From an uncultured Oscillospiraceae bacterium (GTDB taxonomy: Bacteria > Bacillota > Clostridia > Oscillospirales > Oscillospiraceae), in assembly GCA_910577525.1 (NCBI GenBank), contig CAJTLI010000045.1, forward strand, positions 1 to 16,392: a stretch of 16,392 bases of DNA, in the 5' to 3' direction. Shown here piece after piece: positions 1 through 7,841 of the stretch; position 1 is the stretch's first letter, and every line of letters starts with the position of its first letter. The position numbers and the translations under genes were made by a program. The notes beneath the pieces are model-generated. The model was not told the DNA's origin and made no database searches. It was given only the letters and a program-made list of their open reading frames with translations.

Positions 1-48
1 CACTTGTTAGTAGTATACCATACTGTCTAACAAATGGGGTGCAGTTCA
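1..48 (-). mobile_element. Terminal end of an IS3-family (IS150-like) insertion sequence, running off the left edge
   Basis: Read on the minus strand from base 48 the sequence starts TGAACTGCACCCC and continues ATTTGTTAGACAGT. From memory this resembles the terminal inverted repeats of IS3-family elements of the IS150 group (TGxACTGCACCCxxTTTGTTxGAC). Just inside lies an imperfect palindrome (TTGTTAG at 4-10, CTAACAA at 27-33). The transposase genes would be left of base 1 and are not visible, so the family call rests on the end sequence alone. The element stops 20 bp past the stop codon of the neighbouring sensor kinase, so it inserted just downstream of that gene without breaking it. Confidence 0.5.
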
Positions 49-68
49 TTCCGGGCGGCGGTGGTTTT

Positions 69-1400
69 TTATTCTTTCGGGATTATGATTTCAAGCCGGA
101 ACCAATCGTCAAGTACGCCGGTGTTGACGTAGCCGCCGTATTTTTCCACCGTGTGCTTGATGCTTTTCAGGCCGAAGCCGTGGTAAGCCGCATTCTTTTT
201 CGTGGTCTTGGGGAAGGAGCCGTCCGGGATGGCCTCTCCTTCATAATAGTTTTCCACCAAAATGCAGACAAAGCTGTTCCGCTGAGAAACGGTCACATGG
301 ATCAGGCGCTTCTCCACATCCTCCACCTTGATCTCGTGCTCAATCGCGTTGTCGATGGCGTTTCCAAAAACCGTACAGATGTCCATCACCGACAGCCGCT
401 TCAGGAGGGCGCCGTCCGCCACCACCGTCATCGTCACACTCTCTTTGATGCAGCGGCTCTGCTTGGATGTGAGCACCGTGTCCAATACGGAGTTGCCGGT
501 TTTGTTCTCCGCTTCGTATTTTTCGATTCCCTCCTGGATCTCGTCGATATACTCCGCGCGGAGAGAATCGTCCGTGGTCTCCCGCAGGACCTGGAGCTGA
601 TGCTTTAAGTCGTGGTATTTGCGGTTGATTAATTCGATATTGTCTTTCGATTCCTGGAACTGGATGTATTGATTGCGCAGCACGTTTCGGAACGCGGCGT
701 TTTCCTCCCGCCGCTCCATATCCCGCTTTTGCAGGTGGAACATCTGCGCGGCCACCACGCCGACAATGTCGGAGAGGGTGCGGATATAGAAGATGTCGGT
801 GATCTCTGTGCCGGAAAAGGGCGTGTTGCGCAAAAGATAGCTCAAATTGGAGAGGGCAAACAACAGCAGCGTGATGACCCACGCGAAGAGAATCTGCGGG
901 CGGGACGCCGTGACCTTGCCGGGCTCCAGCTCCTGTGGGAGTTCGTGGCTCTCCACAAAAAAGAACACCGCGTAGACAGCCAGATAAAAGGCGATGGCGA
1001 AGGCCATGCTGAGCGGCGCCTCCACAAAGCGGCCCACGCCGAAGGTATAGAAATAAAATACCTGCCATTCCAGCGCGGCGGCGAGCTCGGCCCAGATAAA
1101 GACCCGCGCCCCCACATAAAGCGCGCCGCTCCATTTGAGACGCAGCGCCAGCTTCATGGACAGGACGATCACAAAAACCGCCGCAGTCATGGCCAAAAGC
1201 CACGGAATCCCGTTGTGCTCCTGACAGAAGAGCTGGATGCGCAAGATGACGATAAACAGCACGATAAGACCGGCAAAAAGCATCACGAAATCCTTTGGCC
1301 GTTTGCCGACACACCTCCGGTAGATGAGAATCGCCGTCACGCAGGAGAGCCACTCCGCGATGGCCGTGTACAGTTTCGGTATGTCGAGTATCCTGTCCAT
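69..1400 (-). CDS. Sensor histidine kinase, AgrC-like GHKL family
   Basis: A 443-residue membrane sensor kinase of the type paired with LytTR response regulators. The first ~215 residues hold about six hydrophobic segments that form a membrane sensor module. A dimerization helix follows with the phospho-acceptor motif YHDLKHQL (His about residue 263, codon 612-614). The C-terminal GHKL ATPase domain shows the N-box FGNAIDNAIEHE and the G-box HGFGLKSIKHTVEKYGG. Length and order match intact AgrC-like kinases. The ATG at 1398-1400 directly follows the TAA (1401-1403) of the response regulator's original frame, so the two were one operon and probably translationally coupled. The kinase looks intact, but its partner regulator is broken and the upstream promoter region is gone, so its expression is doubtful. 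The signal sensed cannot be told; relatives sense peptides. Confidence 0.9.
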   Translation of the reverse strand: MDRILDIPKLYTAIAEWLSCVTAILIYRRCVGKRPKDFVMLFAGLIVLFIVILRIQLFCQEHNGIPWLLAMTAAVFVIVLSMKLALRLKWSGALYVGARVFIWAELAAALEWQVFYFYTFGVGRFVEAPLSMAFAIAFYLAVYAVFFFVESHELPQELEPGKVTASRPQILFAWVITLLLFALSNLSYLLRNTPFSGTEITDIFYIRTLSDIVGVVAAQMFHLQKRDMERREENAAFRNVLRNQYIQFQESKDNIELINRKYHDLKHQLQVLRETTDDSLRAEYIDEIQEGIEKYEAENKTGNSVLDTVLTSKQSRCIKESVTMTVVADGALLKRLSVMDICTVFGNAIDNAIEHEIKVEDVEKRLIHVTVSQRNSFVCILVENYYEGEAIPDGSFPKTTKKNAAYHGFGLKSIKHTVEKYGGYVNTGVLDDWFRLEIIIPKE

Positions 1401-1954
1401 TTATTCCACCATATGACGCACAAGCGCCGACATAAACGCGTTTTTTTCCCGCGGCTGACGGGCAGATATTGACCGCCGACCTTTACAAAACCGTTTTTCG
1501 TTCCCGTCACCTTGCTCAGATTGACAAGCACGCCGCTGCTCGCGCGCAGAAAGCCGTTGGGCACAAGCTTTTCCTCGATTTCCTTCATGGAATACACTGT
1601 GGTCTCGATACAGTCGCCCTCCGTATGGAACAGGAGCCTGTGCCCCTGACTTTCCACCCAGAGAATGTCCCGCGTCCGGAGCTTTGCCATGCCGTTCTTG
1701 AAGCTGACCAAAACATAATCGTCCGTCCGCTTGTCAATGCGGTTGATTGCCTTTTTAAGGCTCTGCGAAAAGGCGACATAGGAAACCGGCTTTAACACAT
1801 AGTCCAGCGCGTGGACCGAGTAGCCCTGAATGGCGTACTGCGCCATATTTGTAATAAAGATAATGGTGACTTCCTCATCCAATTTTCGGATTTCAGCCGC
1901 GGCCTCCATACCGTTCATCAGCCCCATCTCAATGTCCATGAGGATGATATCAAA
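1401..1954 (-). pseudogene. LytTR-family response regulator, truncated at its 5' end and frameshifted near its 3' end
   Basis: The remnant begins in mid receiver domain at FDIILMDIEM, which keeps the phospho-acceptor Asp. It continues through the conserved ...VTIIFITNM... Thr region and the LKPV Lys-Pro, then a LytTR DNA-binding domain (about 1440-1730; DYVLVSFKNG...DILWVESQG...FLRASSGVLVNL). About 50 N-terminal residues, including the acidic pair and the start codon, are missing. Upstream sequence is the opposite-strand GH3 gene. Near the 3' end a run of seven T (1441-1447) puts the last residues out of frame. Adding one base restores an ending ...NAFMSALVRHMVE-stop, with TAA immediately before the kinase ATG. 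In the shifted frame translation runs on to 1337, into the kinase gene. With two independent lesions I call it a pseudogene, unless the junction is an assembly error. Confidence 0.85.
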
Positions 1955-4900
1955 ACCGCCGCGATCGCCATCGGCGCGGTCGTAAACGTCTACTCCGAAC
2001 AGATCACCTATTGGTGGAGCGGAACCTTCACCCAGCCCCTGACCAAGGCGGATTATACCGCCGACGAGGTGCTGGAGAACGGCCGTGATGTATCCATAGA
2101 GCAGGCGCAGGAGGGCATCGTCCTGCTGATGAACAGCAATAACGCCCTGCCGCTGGCGGCAAACGAGCGGAGCGTCTCCCTCATCGGCTACGGCTCCCAC
2201 AACCCCGTCAACTGCGGGGCGGGCTCCGTAAGCTGGAACACCACCGGCGACCGCTCCGATTTTTACGACGCCTTTACTTACTACGATTTCACCATTAACT
2301 CCGGCCTTCGGGATTACTACACCAAGAATTTCGGCAACCGCGACACCAAGGAGGGCCAGTCCGAGATGACCGGCGGCGACTTCACCATCTACGACCGGAA
2401 CATCTCGGAATATGAGAGCCTTCTCAAAGCCGGCGGCGCCGCCGGCGATGTGGCCGTGGTCACGCTCTCCCGCATGGGCGGCGAGAACAACGATCTGCCC
2501 ATGGACATGGGGGACGAGGAGCTTCTGGGCGGCGCGGACCTTGTCAACCGCACCAGCAGCTTCGGCGATGCCGGCAAGAGCTACCTGGAGCTGCAGCAGG
2601 TAGAGCTTGACATGCTGAAGGCGGTGCGGGAGAACTATTCCAAGGTCATCGTTCTGCTGAACACCTGCAACGCCATGGAGTGCGGCCCGGTGGAGGAGTA
2701 TGCCGACGCCATCCTCTGGATCGGACAGCCGGGCGGACGCGGCACCTACTCCGTGGTCAGCGTCCTGACCGGCGAGACCAACCCCTCCGGGCGCATGGTG
2801 GACACCTACGCCTATGAGCACGAGAGCGCCCCCACCTTCTACACCTCCCTGGCCGGCACCTATCAAAACTTCGACGAGTTCGGCAGCCTCACCCAGACGG
2901 TGAACGGGATCTCCTACACCATCGACAACAAGGTGGACGGCGCCGTCAACTACTACTACGAAAACATCTACGTGGGCTATAAATGGTATGAGACCGCCGA
3001 TGCCGAGGGCTACTGGGACGGCGTCTCCAACCAGTACGGCACAGGCTATGACGGCGTGGTACAGTGGCCCTTCGGCTACGGCCTCAGCTACACCAGCTTC
3101 GACTGGCAGGTGACGCGCACCAAGCTGGGCGGCGTCCACGATGCCATCGAGATTGATGTGAAGGTGACAAACACGGGCTCCGCCGCCGGCAAGGACGTAG
3201 TGGAGCTCTACATGGCCGCCCCGTACACCGAGTATGACAAGCAGAACGGTGTGGAAAAGGCGGCGAAGGATCTGGTGGCCTTCGAGAAAACCGGCCTTCT
3301 CCAGCCGGACGAGAGCCAGACCCTGACCCTCACGCTGGATGCCGATGAGCTGGCCAGCTATGACGCGCAGGGCCACGGCTGCTACCTTGCCGAGGCCGGG
3401 GACTATTATCTCTATGTCTCTACCGACGCGCACAACGTCAAGAGCGGCTGCGACCCCATCGTCTACACGGTGGACAGCGACCGCGTCTACAACGACTCCG
3501 GTGTGGGCAAGCGCTCCTCCGACCTGGTGGTGGCGGAGAACGTCTTTGATATCGCCTACACCGACGGGAACATCGGCACCGACGAGCGGCCCTACCTCTC
3601 CCGGAAGGACTTCGCCGGCACCAATCCCAACAGCTTCCTGAGCACCTACATCCGCAAAATGCTCATCTCCATGGGTCCCGATATGGTCAGCTATATGCAG
3701 AACTCCTTGGGCGGTTCCGACGTGGACCTGACGGCCGGGGACAGCTATAAGGACCCGAATTTTGTGTTCGCCGAGGGCAGAGAGCGGGGCATCATGATCG
3801 ACGAGATGGCCGGCGTGGACTATGACAGCGAGCGCTGGACCGAGTTCGTCTCCCAGCTTACCCTGGAGGAGATGATCGGCACCCTGAAGGAGGGCTTCAC
3901 CGGCACGCTGGCCATCAGCAAGGTGGGCGTGAACGCCACGGCAAACACCGAGGGCCCCAGCGGCGTAAGCTCCCTGAACTCCAATAAGGCCGGCAACCAG
4001 TACGCCGCCGAGCCCGTCACCGCGGCCACCTGGAACGTGGAGCTGGCGGCAAAGGTGGGCTCCGCCATCGGCAAGGAGTGCGTTGTGGGCGGATTCGCCT
4101 CCATCAACGGCCCCGCCATGAACACGCACCGCACCCCCTACGGCGGCCGGAACGGCGAGTATTATTCCGAGGACGGCTTCCTGGCCGGCGCCATCGGCGC
4201 GGCGCAGGTCAAGGCCCAGCAGGACGAGGGCGTCTACTGTCTCATCAAGCGCTTCGCCATGAACGAGACGGACCGGGGCCGCGGCGGCATGTACACCTGG
4301 ACCACCGAGCAGGCGGCGCGCGAGATCTACCTCGTCCCCTTCGAGTACAGCGTGAAGGAGGGCGGCGCCTCCGGCGTCATGGCCAGCTACAACCGCATTG
4401 GCCCCATGGAGACCTGCACCTGCCGCGGCCTGAATTACGTCATCCTCCGTCAGGAGTGGGGCTTCGCCGGCACCGTGGACACCGACGGCTATTCCAAGGA
4501 CATGACCGGCAACTATATGATTATCGACAACCAGCTCTTTGCCGGCGCGGGCACCCTCCTCTTTATCGGCGACTGGGCCGTTGAGAACACCGGCCTCACC
4601 GACAACGTGCTCCAGAGCGATTACGGCAAGCAGGTCATTTTTGAGAACGCCAAGAACTTCCTGTACCGCTACGCCAACACGGGAACGGGCAGCATCGTAC
4701 TTGATCTGACCCCCTATTGGGCCGCGATCCTTGTGGCGGTCGAGCTGCTGCTCCTGGGCGTGATCCTGCTGATCACCTTCAAGGTCACTGTCCCCGCCTT
4801 CGCGGGCGCGTCCGGCAAGGCGGCGGCTGAGAAAAAGTCCGGTAAACGCACCGCCGCTGCGGCGGCCGCCGGCATTGCGGTCATCGCCGCCGTCACCGGC

Positions 4901-5746
4901 ATTGTGGCGCTGAACCTGTACAATACGGGGAAGGAGCTGCGCGCCTCCTACGAGGGCTCCGCGGGGACATCTGACGTCACCGCCGCCAAGGTTACAGGCA
5001 TCACCTTTGACTTCCAGACCGGCGAGTACAGCTTCACCGGCGCGGAGGGGGCCGAGGAGTACCGGGTGAGGATCTTCCCCGTGACCGACGGAGTGGAGGA
5101 GGAGCTTCCCATCAACGAGAGCCAGGCCATCCGCGGCGGCAAGAGCTCCTACAGCGGAAATCTCGCCCTCTGGTCGCTGACCGCCGGCAACACCTACAAC
5201 GCCTATGTCCTCGCGGACTTTGAAAACGGCGCCACCAGCATCAGCGATCCCGTGACCGGGACATACATCGCGGAGTATGCCGTTATTACGGCCGGCGTGG
5301 AAGCCACCATCGACGGAAACACGGTGACAGTCTCGCTGAACGGCGACGCGCTGGACGACTCCTATGATTCCGGGGCCAATTATGAGATCACGCTGCTGCG
5401 GGACGGCAGCGCCGTGGAGACAAAGACGCTGAACAACGGGGACATCACCGCGGAGGCCGGGGAAGGTTCTTCGGCCGGCACGACCTACGACGCCAAGCTC
5501 TCCTTCGAGGTGTCCGATCCCAATGCGAGCTATACCGTGACCGTCAAGGCTCTGTCCGTCTCTCCGAACTATATCACGTCGGAGGAGAGCCAGCCCTTCG
5601 CTGTGACCGAGGCCGTCGAGGCGCCTGGCGAGGGAGAAACGCCCGCAGAGAGTGAAGCCACTTCCGGCGATGCCCCTGGCGGAGAGGAAGCCGCTCCCAG
5701 CACCGCCCCTGGCGGGGATGATGCCGCCTCCGGCGGGGAGGGCTAG
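1955..5746 (+). CDS. Glycoside hydrolase family 3 (beta-glucosidase-like), permuted domain order, membrane anchored, 5' end missing
   Basis: A large GH3 enzyme, presumably hydrolysing beta-glucosides or related oligosaccharides at the cell surface. The normally C-terminal alpha/beta sandwich comes first (about 2069-2830, starting at ENGRDVSIEQAQEGIVLLMNS), then a fibronectin-III-like part (about 3130-3440). The TIM-barrel catalytic part follows (about 3830-4680) with RTPYGGRNGEYYSEDGF, KRFAMNETD (Arg where most members have His) and GFAGTVDTDGY. The last Asp there (codon 4484-4486) is in the nucleophile position. Two membrane segments (about 4717-4790 and 4849-4920) are separated by a basic loop. 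Extracellular beta-sandwich-like sequence and an acidic Gly/Pro/Ala/Glu-rich tail end the protein. Homology begins at the junction inside what looks like an N-terminal membrane segment. The frame is open back to a GTG at 1811, but that part is antisense regulator sequence with no ribosome site. Known members from Ruminococcus and Butyrivibrio also have the reversed order. Confidence 0.85.
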   Translation, partial: TAAIAIGAVVNVYSEQITYWWSGTFTQPLTKADYTADEVLENGRDVSIEQAQEGIVLLMNSNNALPLAANERSVSLIGYGSHNPVNCGAGSVSWNTTGDRSDFYDAFTYYDFTINSGLRDYYTKNFGNRDTKEGQSEMTGGDFTIYDRNISEYESLLKAGGAAGDVAVVTLSRMGGENNDLPMDMGDEELLGGADLVNRTSSFGDAGKSYLELQQVELDMLKAVRENYSKVIVLLNTCNAMECGPVEEYADAILWIGQPGGRGTYSVVSVLTGETNPSGRMVDTYAYEHESAPTFYTSLAGTYQNFDEFGSLTQTVNGISYTIDNKVDGAVNYYYENIYVGYKWYETADAEGYWDGVSNQYGTGYDGVVQWPFGYGLSYTSFDWQVTRTKLGGVHDAIEIDVKVTNTGSAAGKDVVELYMAAPYTEYDKQNGVEKAAKDLVAFEKTGLLQPDESQTLTLTLDADELASYDAQGHGCYLAEAGDYYLYVSTDAHNVKSGCDPIVYTVDSDRVYNDSGVGKRSSDLVVAENVFDIAYTDGNIGTDERPYLSRKDFAGTNPNSFLSTYIRKMLISMGPDMVSYMQNSLGGSDVDLTAGDSYKDPNFVFAEGRERGIMIDEMAGVDYDSERWTEFVSQLTLEEMIGTLKEGFTGTLAISKVGVNATANTEGPSGVSSLNSNKAGNQYAAEPVTAATWNVELAAKVGSAIGKECVVGGFASINGPAMNTHRTPYGGRNGEYYSEDGFLAGAIGAAQVKAQQDEGVYCLIKRFAMNETDRGRGGMYTWTTEQAAREIYLVPFEYSVKEGGASGVMASYNRIGPMETCTCRGLNYVILRQEWGFAGTVDTDGYSKDMTGNYMIIDNQLFAGAGTLLFIGDWAVENTGLTDNVLQSDYGKQVIFENAKNFLYRYANTGTGSIVLDLTPYWAAILVAVELLLLGVILLITFKVTVPAFAGASGKAAAEKKSGKRTAAAAAAGIAVIAAVTGIVALNLYNTGKELRASYEGSAGTSDVTAAKVTGITFDFQTGEYSFTGAEGAEEYRVRIFPVTDGVEEELPINESQAIRGGKSSYSGNLALWSLTAGNTYNAYVLADFENGATSISDPVTGTYIAEYAVITAGVEATIDGNTVTVSLNGDALDDSYDSGANYEITLLRDGSAVETKTLNNGDITAEAGEGSSAGTTYDAKLSFEVSDPNASYTVTVKALSVSPNYITSEESQPFAVTEAVEAPGEGETPAESEATSGDAPGGEEAAPSTAPGGDDAASGGEG

Positions 5747-5908
5747 GGCTTGCTTGAAAATGTCAGCACACCCAAACAGCGGGCCTTTTCCCGCCATGCT
5801 TTGCCGGTTTTCTTTGAAAAACACCAAATATTTCTGCGCCGAACCGGCTTTGTCTGACGAAAAAATTCCCCGCCGCTGGGCATCCTGCCAATTTTCAAAC
5901 GGCGCCTA
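5744..5908 (+). repeat. MITE-like ~165-bp repeat, copy 1 (inverted relative to copy 2)
   Basis: This segment matches the reverse complement of 12536-12701 with about 19 differences over ~165 positions (roughly 88 percent by hand alignment). Both copies begin TAGGGCTTG and end CGCCTA. The inner terminal repeats are of the form GTTTGAAAATTG / CAATTTTCAAAC; the left one is mutated here (GCTTGAAAATG). TA at both outer ends fits a TA-targeting (Tc1/mariner or IS630-type) miniature element. No credible protein is encoded. Its first three bases are also the GH3 stop codon. Confidence 0.75.
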
Positions 5909-5920
5909 AACGCAGCACAC

Positions 5921-5952
5921 AAAAGGGCAGCGCCGCATACGCGGCGCTGCCC
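5921..5952 (-). terminator. Strong hairpin, intrinsic terminator in minus orientation
   Basis: A perfect 12-bp stem GGGCAGCGCCGC / GCGGCGCTGCCC (5925-5936 and 5941-5952) has a four-base loop ATAC. On the minus strand it is followed by TTTTGTGTG, which makes it terminator-like in that direction. On the plus strand no T run follows. It stands 31 bp before the first gene of the acylation operon, so it could also influence readthrough from GH3 or fold in the operon leader. Confidence 0.6.
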
Positions 5953-5983
5953 TGCGCGACTATTTCTCAGGGGGATGGGGAGC

Positions 5984-7771
5984 ATGAAAAAGGCCGTATC
6001 GCTGCTGCTGGCGCTGTTGGCGCTCTCTCTCAGCGCCTGTGGAAACAGCTCGCCTCCCGAGCCGAAAATCCAGGTGTCCCTGATTGAATCGGGCGGTTTT
6101 ACCGTGGAGAAAAACGGCCTCTGGGTGGAGCCCGGCTGGAGTGCGATCTTTGTCCTTCACCTGGAGGACGGCGCGGAGGTGGACGCCGTGGACTATGACG
6201 GCCCGGTCCGCGTCTGGAAGGAGGGCGGGGCCACCTGCCTGGAGCTGGCCGGCATCCGCTACCCGGCGCGGGTGGGGATAACCCTCACGAACAATTACCG
6301 CAGCATCCTGTACGATCCGAACGGCGGCCGCCAGGAGGATGGAGCTGCGGAACGCGTAAAAATTACCTATGACACCACGGTCCACGCCCGCCCCAACACC
6401 TCCATCGGAACGGACCTGTTTGAGAGGGACGGCTGTACGCTCACCGGCTGGAATACCGCGCCGGACGGCTCCGGCGGGCGCGTTGGGCTCGGCAGCCGCG
6501 CCACTGTCCCGGCTGAGGGGATCACCCTGTACGCGCAGTGGTCGCCTTGGAACGACCCCGGGGATTTTTCCTGTTTGGAGCGCCCGGAGGATGGCGGCGT
6601 CGTCATTACCGGCTGGCACGGCGCCTCGGAAAATGTGGCCGTCCCGGAGGAGATCGGCGGCAAGCCGGTCGTCTCCATCGCCGCCGGTGCTTTCGCGGAC
6701 GCGGGCATCCGCTCGCTCGTCCTCCCCAAGGCGCTGAAAACCATCGAGGATGGCGCATTCACGGGAAGCGCCCTGGAAACGCTCCTGCTCTTCGACAATA
6801 TTGAGTCCGTTTCCGACGCGGCGTTTTCCGGCTGTGAGGACCTGCGAACCCTGTATATCAACGCCATTGAACCGCCTTACGGCTATCTGTACCGGAGGGA
6901 GAGCGTCTATGCCGACAAGGTGGACCTGCTCATCGCGGCCCAGGGCCGGGAGAAGATCGTTTTTTACGGCGGCTGCTCCATGTGGTATAACCTGGACGGA
7001 GAAATGACGCTGGGGGCGCTGGGGGATTCTTATGTGCCGGTCAACATGGGGCTGAACGGCTCGTCCAGTTCGCTGGTCCAGATGAAGATCATGGAGACCT
7101 TCTTAGAGGAGGGAGACATCCTGTTCCATACGCCCGAGCTCTCCAGCACACAGCAGCTCATGACTTATGACGTTATGAGCAAGAACGACAACAAGCTCTG
7201 GAGCGGGCTTGAGAACAATTACGACCTGTTTGCGCTGGTGGACCTCCGGGAAATAGATGGAGTGTTTGACAGCCTGTGCAGCTACCTGGCGCTGAAGACC
7301 AAATCTGCGGACTATCGCGCGCAGTACCGCGACTCTGAGGGACGGGTCTATTTGGATGCCATTGGGAGCATCCCCTACGAGCGGGCCGCCACCGCGGAGC
7401 AGCTGGTGGACAAAGTATATCTGGACCCGAACCGCCTCACCTCCTCAGACTTTAGCCGCCTGGCCTCGGTCTACCGGGAATACGCGGAAAAGGGCGTGCG
7501 CGTTCTGGTGTCTTACGCGTGCGTCAATATCGACGCGCTCCCTGCGGGGCAAAAAAATAATATTGACGAGGTGGACCGGCTGTTTCATGAGATCATCGGC
7601 GGGATGGAGGGGCCTGTTCTGATCTCCTCCCTCTCGGACTACATATTTCAGAACCACGACTTCTATGACACCAATTATCATCTGCTCTCCGTCCCGGCCA
7701 GGCGGAATACGGCGCAATGGCTCTTTGACCTGGAGGCTTATTTGGCGGCGGACGGTTCGCGGGACAGGTAA
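5984..7771 (+). CDS. Lipoprotein with InlB-type repeat, BspA-like leucine-rich repeats and a C-terminal SGNH-like domain
   Basis: A predicted cell-surface lipoprotein of 595 residues. The ATG at 5984 is chosen over 5975 because AGGGGG lies 9 bp before it. A signal peptide ends in the lipobox LSAC (Cys19). Next come an unassigned beta-rich part (to ~110) and a Listeria-Bacteroides (InlB B) repeat (~125-186; ...GCTLTGWNTAPDGSGG...LYAQW). BspA-type LRR_5 units (~195-300; VPEEIGGKPVVSIAAGAFADAGIRSL) follow, and then an SGNH-hydrolase-like domain (~320-595). That domain aligns by eye with the last gene of the operon: block I is FYGGCSMWYNLD here against VGGSNIAFGVD there, and the C-terminal block is YDTNYHL (Asp562, His566) against YDNNFHL. 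The usual nucleophile Ser is Cys331. It may be a Cys-dependent or inactive partner in acyl transfer to a surface polymer. The substrate is unknown. Confidence 0.75.
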   Translation: MKKAVSLLLALLALSLSACGNSSPPEPKIQVSLIESGGFTVEKNGLWVEPGWSAIFVLHLEDGAEVDAVDYDGPVRVWKEGGATCLELAGIRYPARVGITLTNNYRSILYDPNGGRQEDGAAERVKITYDTTVHARPNTSIGTDLFERDGCTLTGWNTAPDGSGGRVGLGSRATVPAEGITLYAQWSPWNDPGDFSCLERPEDGGVVITGWHGASENVAVPEEIGGKPVVSIAAGAFADAGIRSLVLPKALKTIEDGAFTGSALETLLLFDNIESVSDAAFSGCEDLRTLYINAIEPPYGYLYRRESVYADKVDLLIAAQGREKIVFYGGCSMWYNLDGEMTLGALGDSYVPVNMGLNGSSSSLVQMKIMETFLEEGDILFHTPELSSTQQLMTYDVMSKNDNKLWSGLENNYDLFALVDLREIDGVFDSLCSYLALKTKSADYRAQYRDSEGRVYLDAIGSIPYERAATAEQLVDKVYLDPNRLTSSDFSRLASVYREYAEKGVRVLVSYACVNIDALPAGQKNNIDEVDRLFHEIIGGMEGPVLISSLSDYIFQNHDFYDTNYHLLSVPARRNTAQWLFDLEAYLAADGSRDR

Positions 7772-7841
7772 AGGAAGGGGACCGGCAGCCGGACATGGGC
7801 TGTTCGCCTGAATTTTTAAATCGTATGCCGAGGTGCTTTTT

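Noticed and set aside
1962..5827. A ~1,290-codon open frame on the minus strand antisense to GH3, in frame with the response regulator
   Set aside because: It is the complement of a GC-rich coding gene, has Val/Gly/Ala/His-rich low-information sequence and no domain. Only its last part (below 1955) is real regulator sequence.
5652..5909. Short open frames across repeat copy 1 and similar ones in copy 2
   Set aside because: They arise from the repeat DNA, are not in the same frame context in both copies, and lack ribosome sites.
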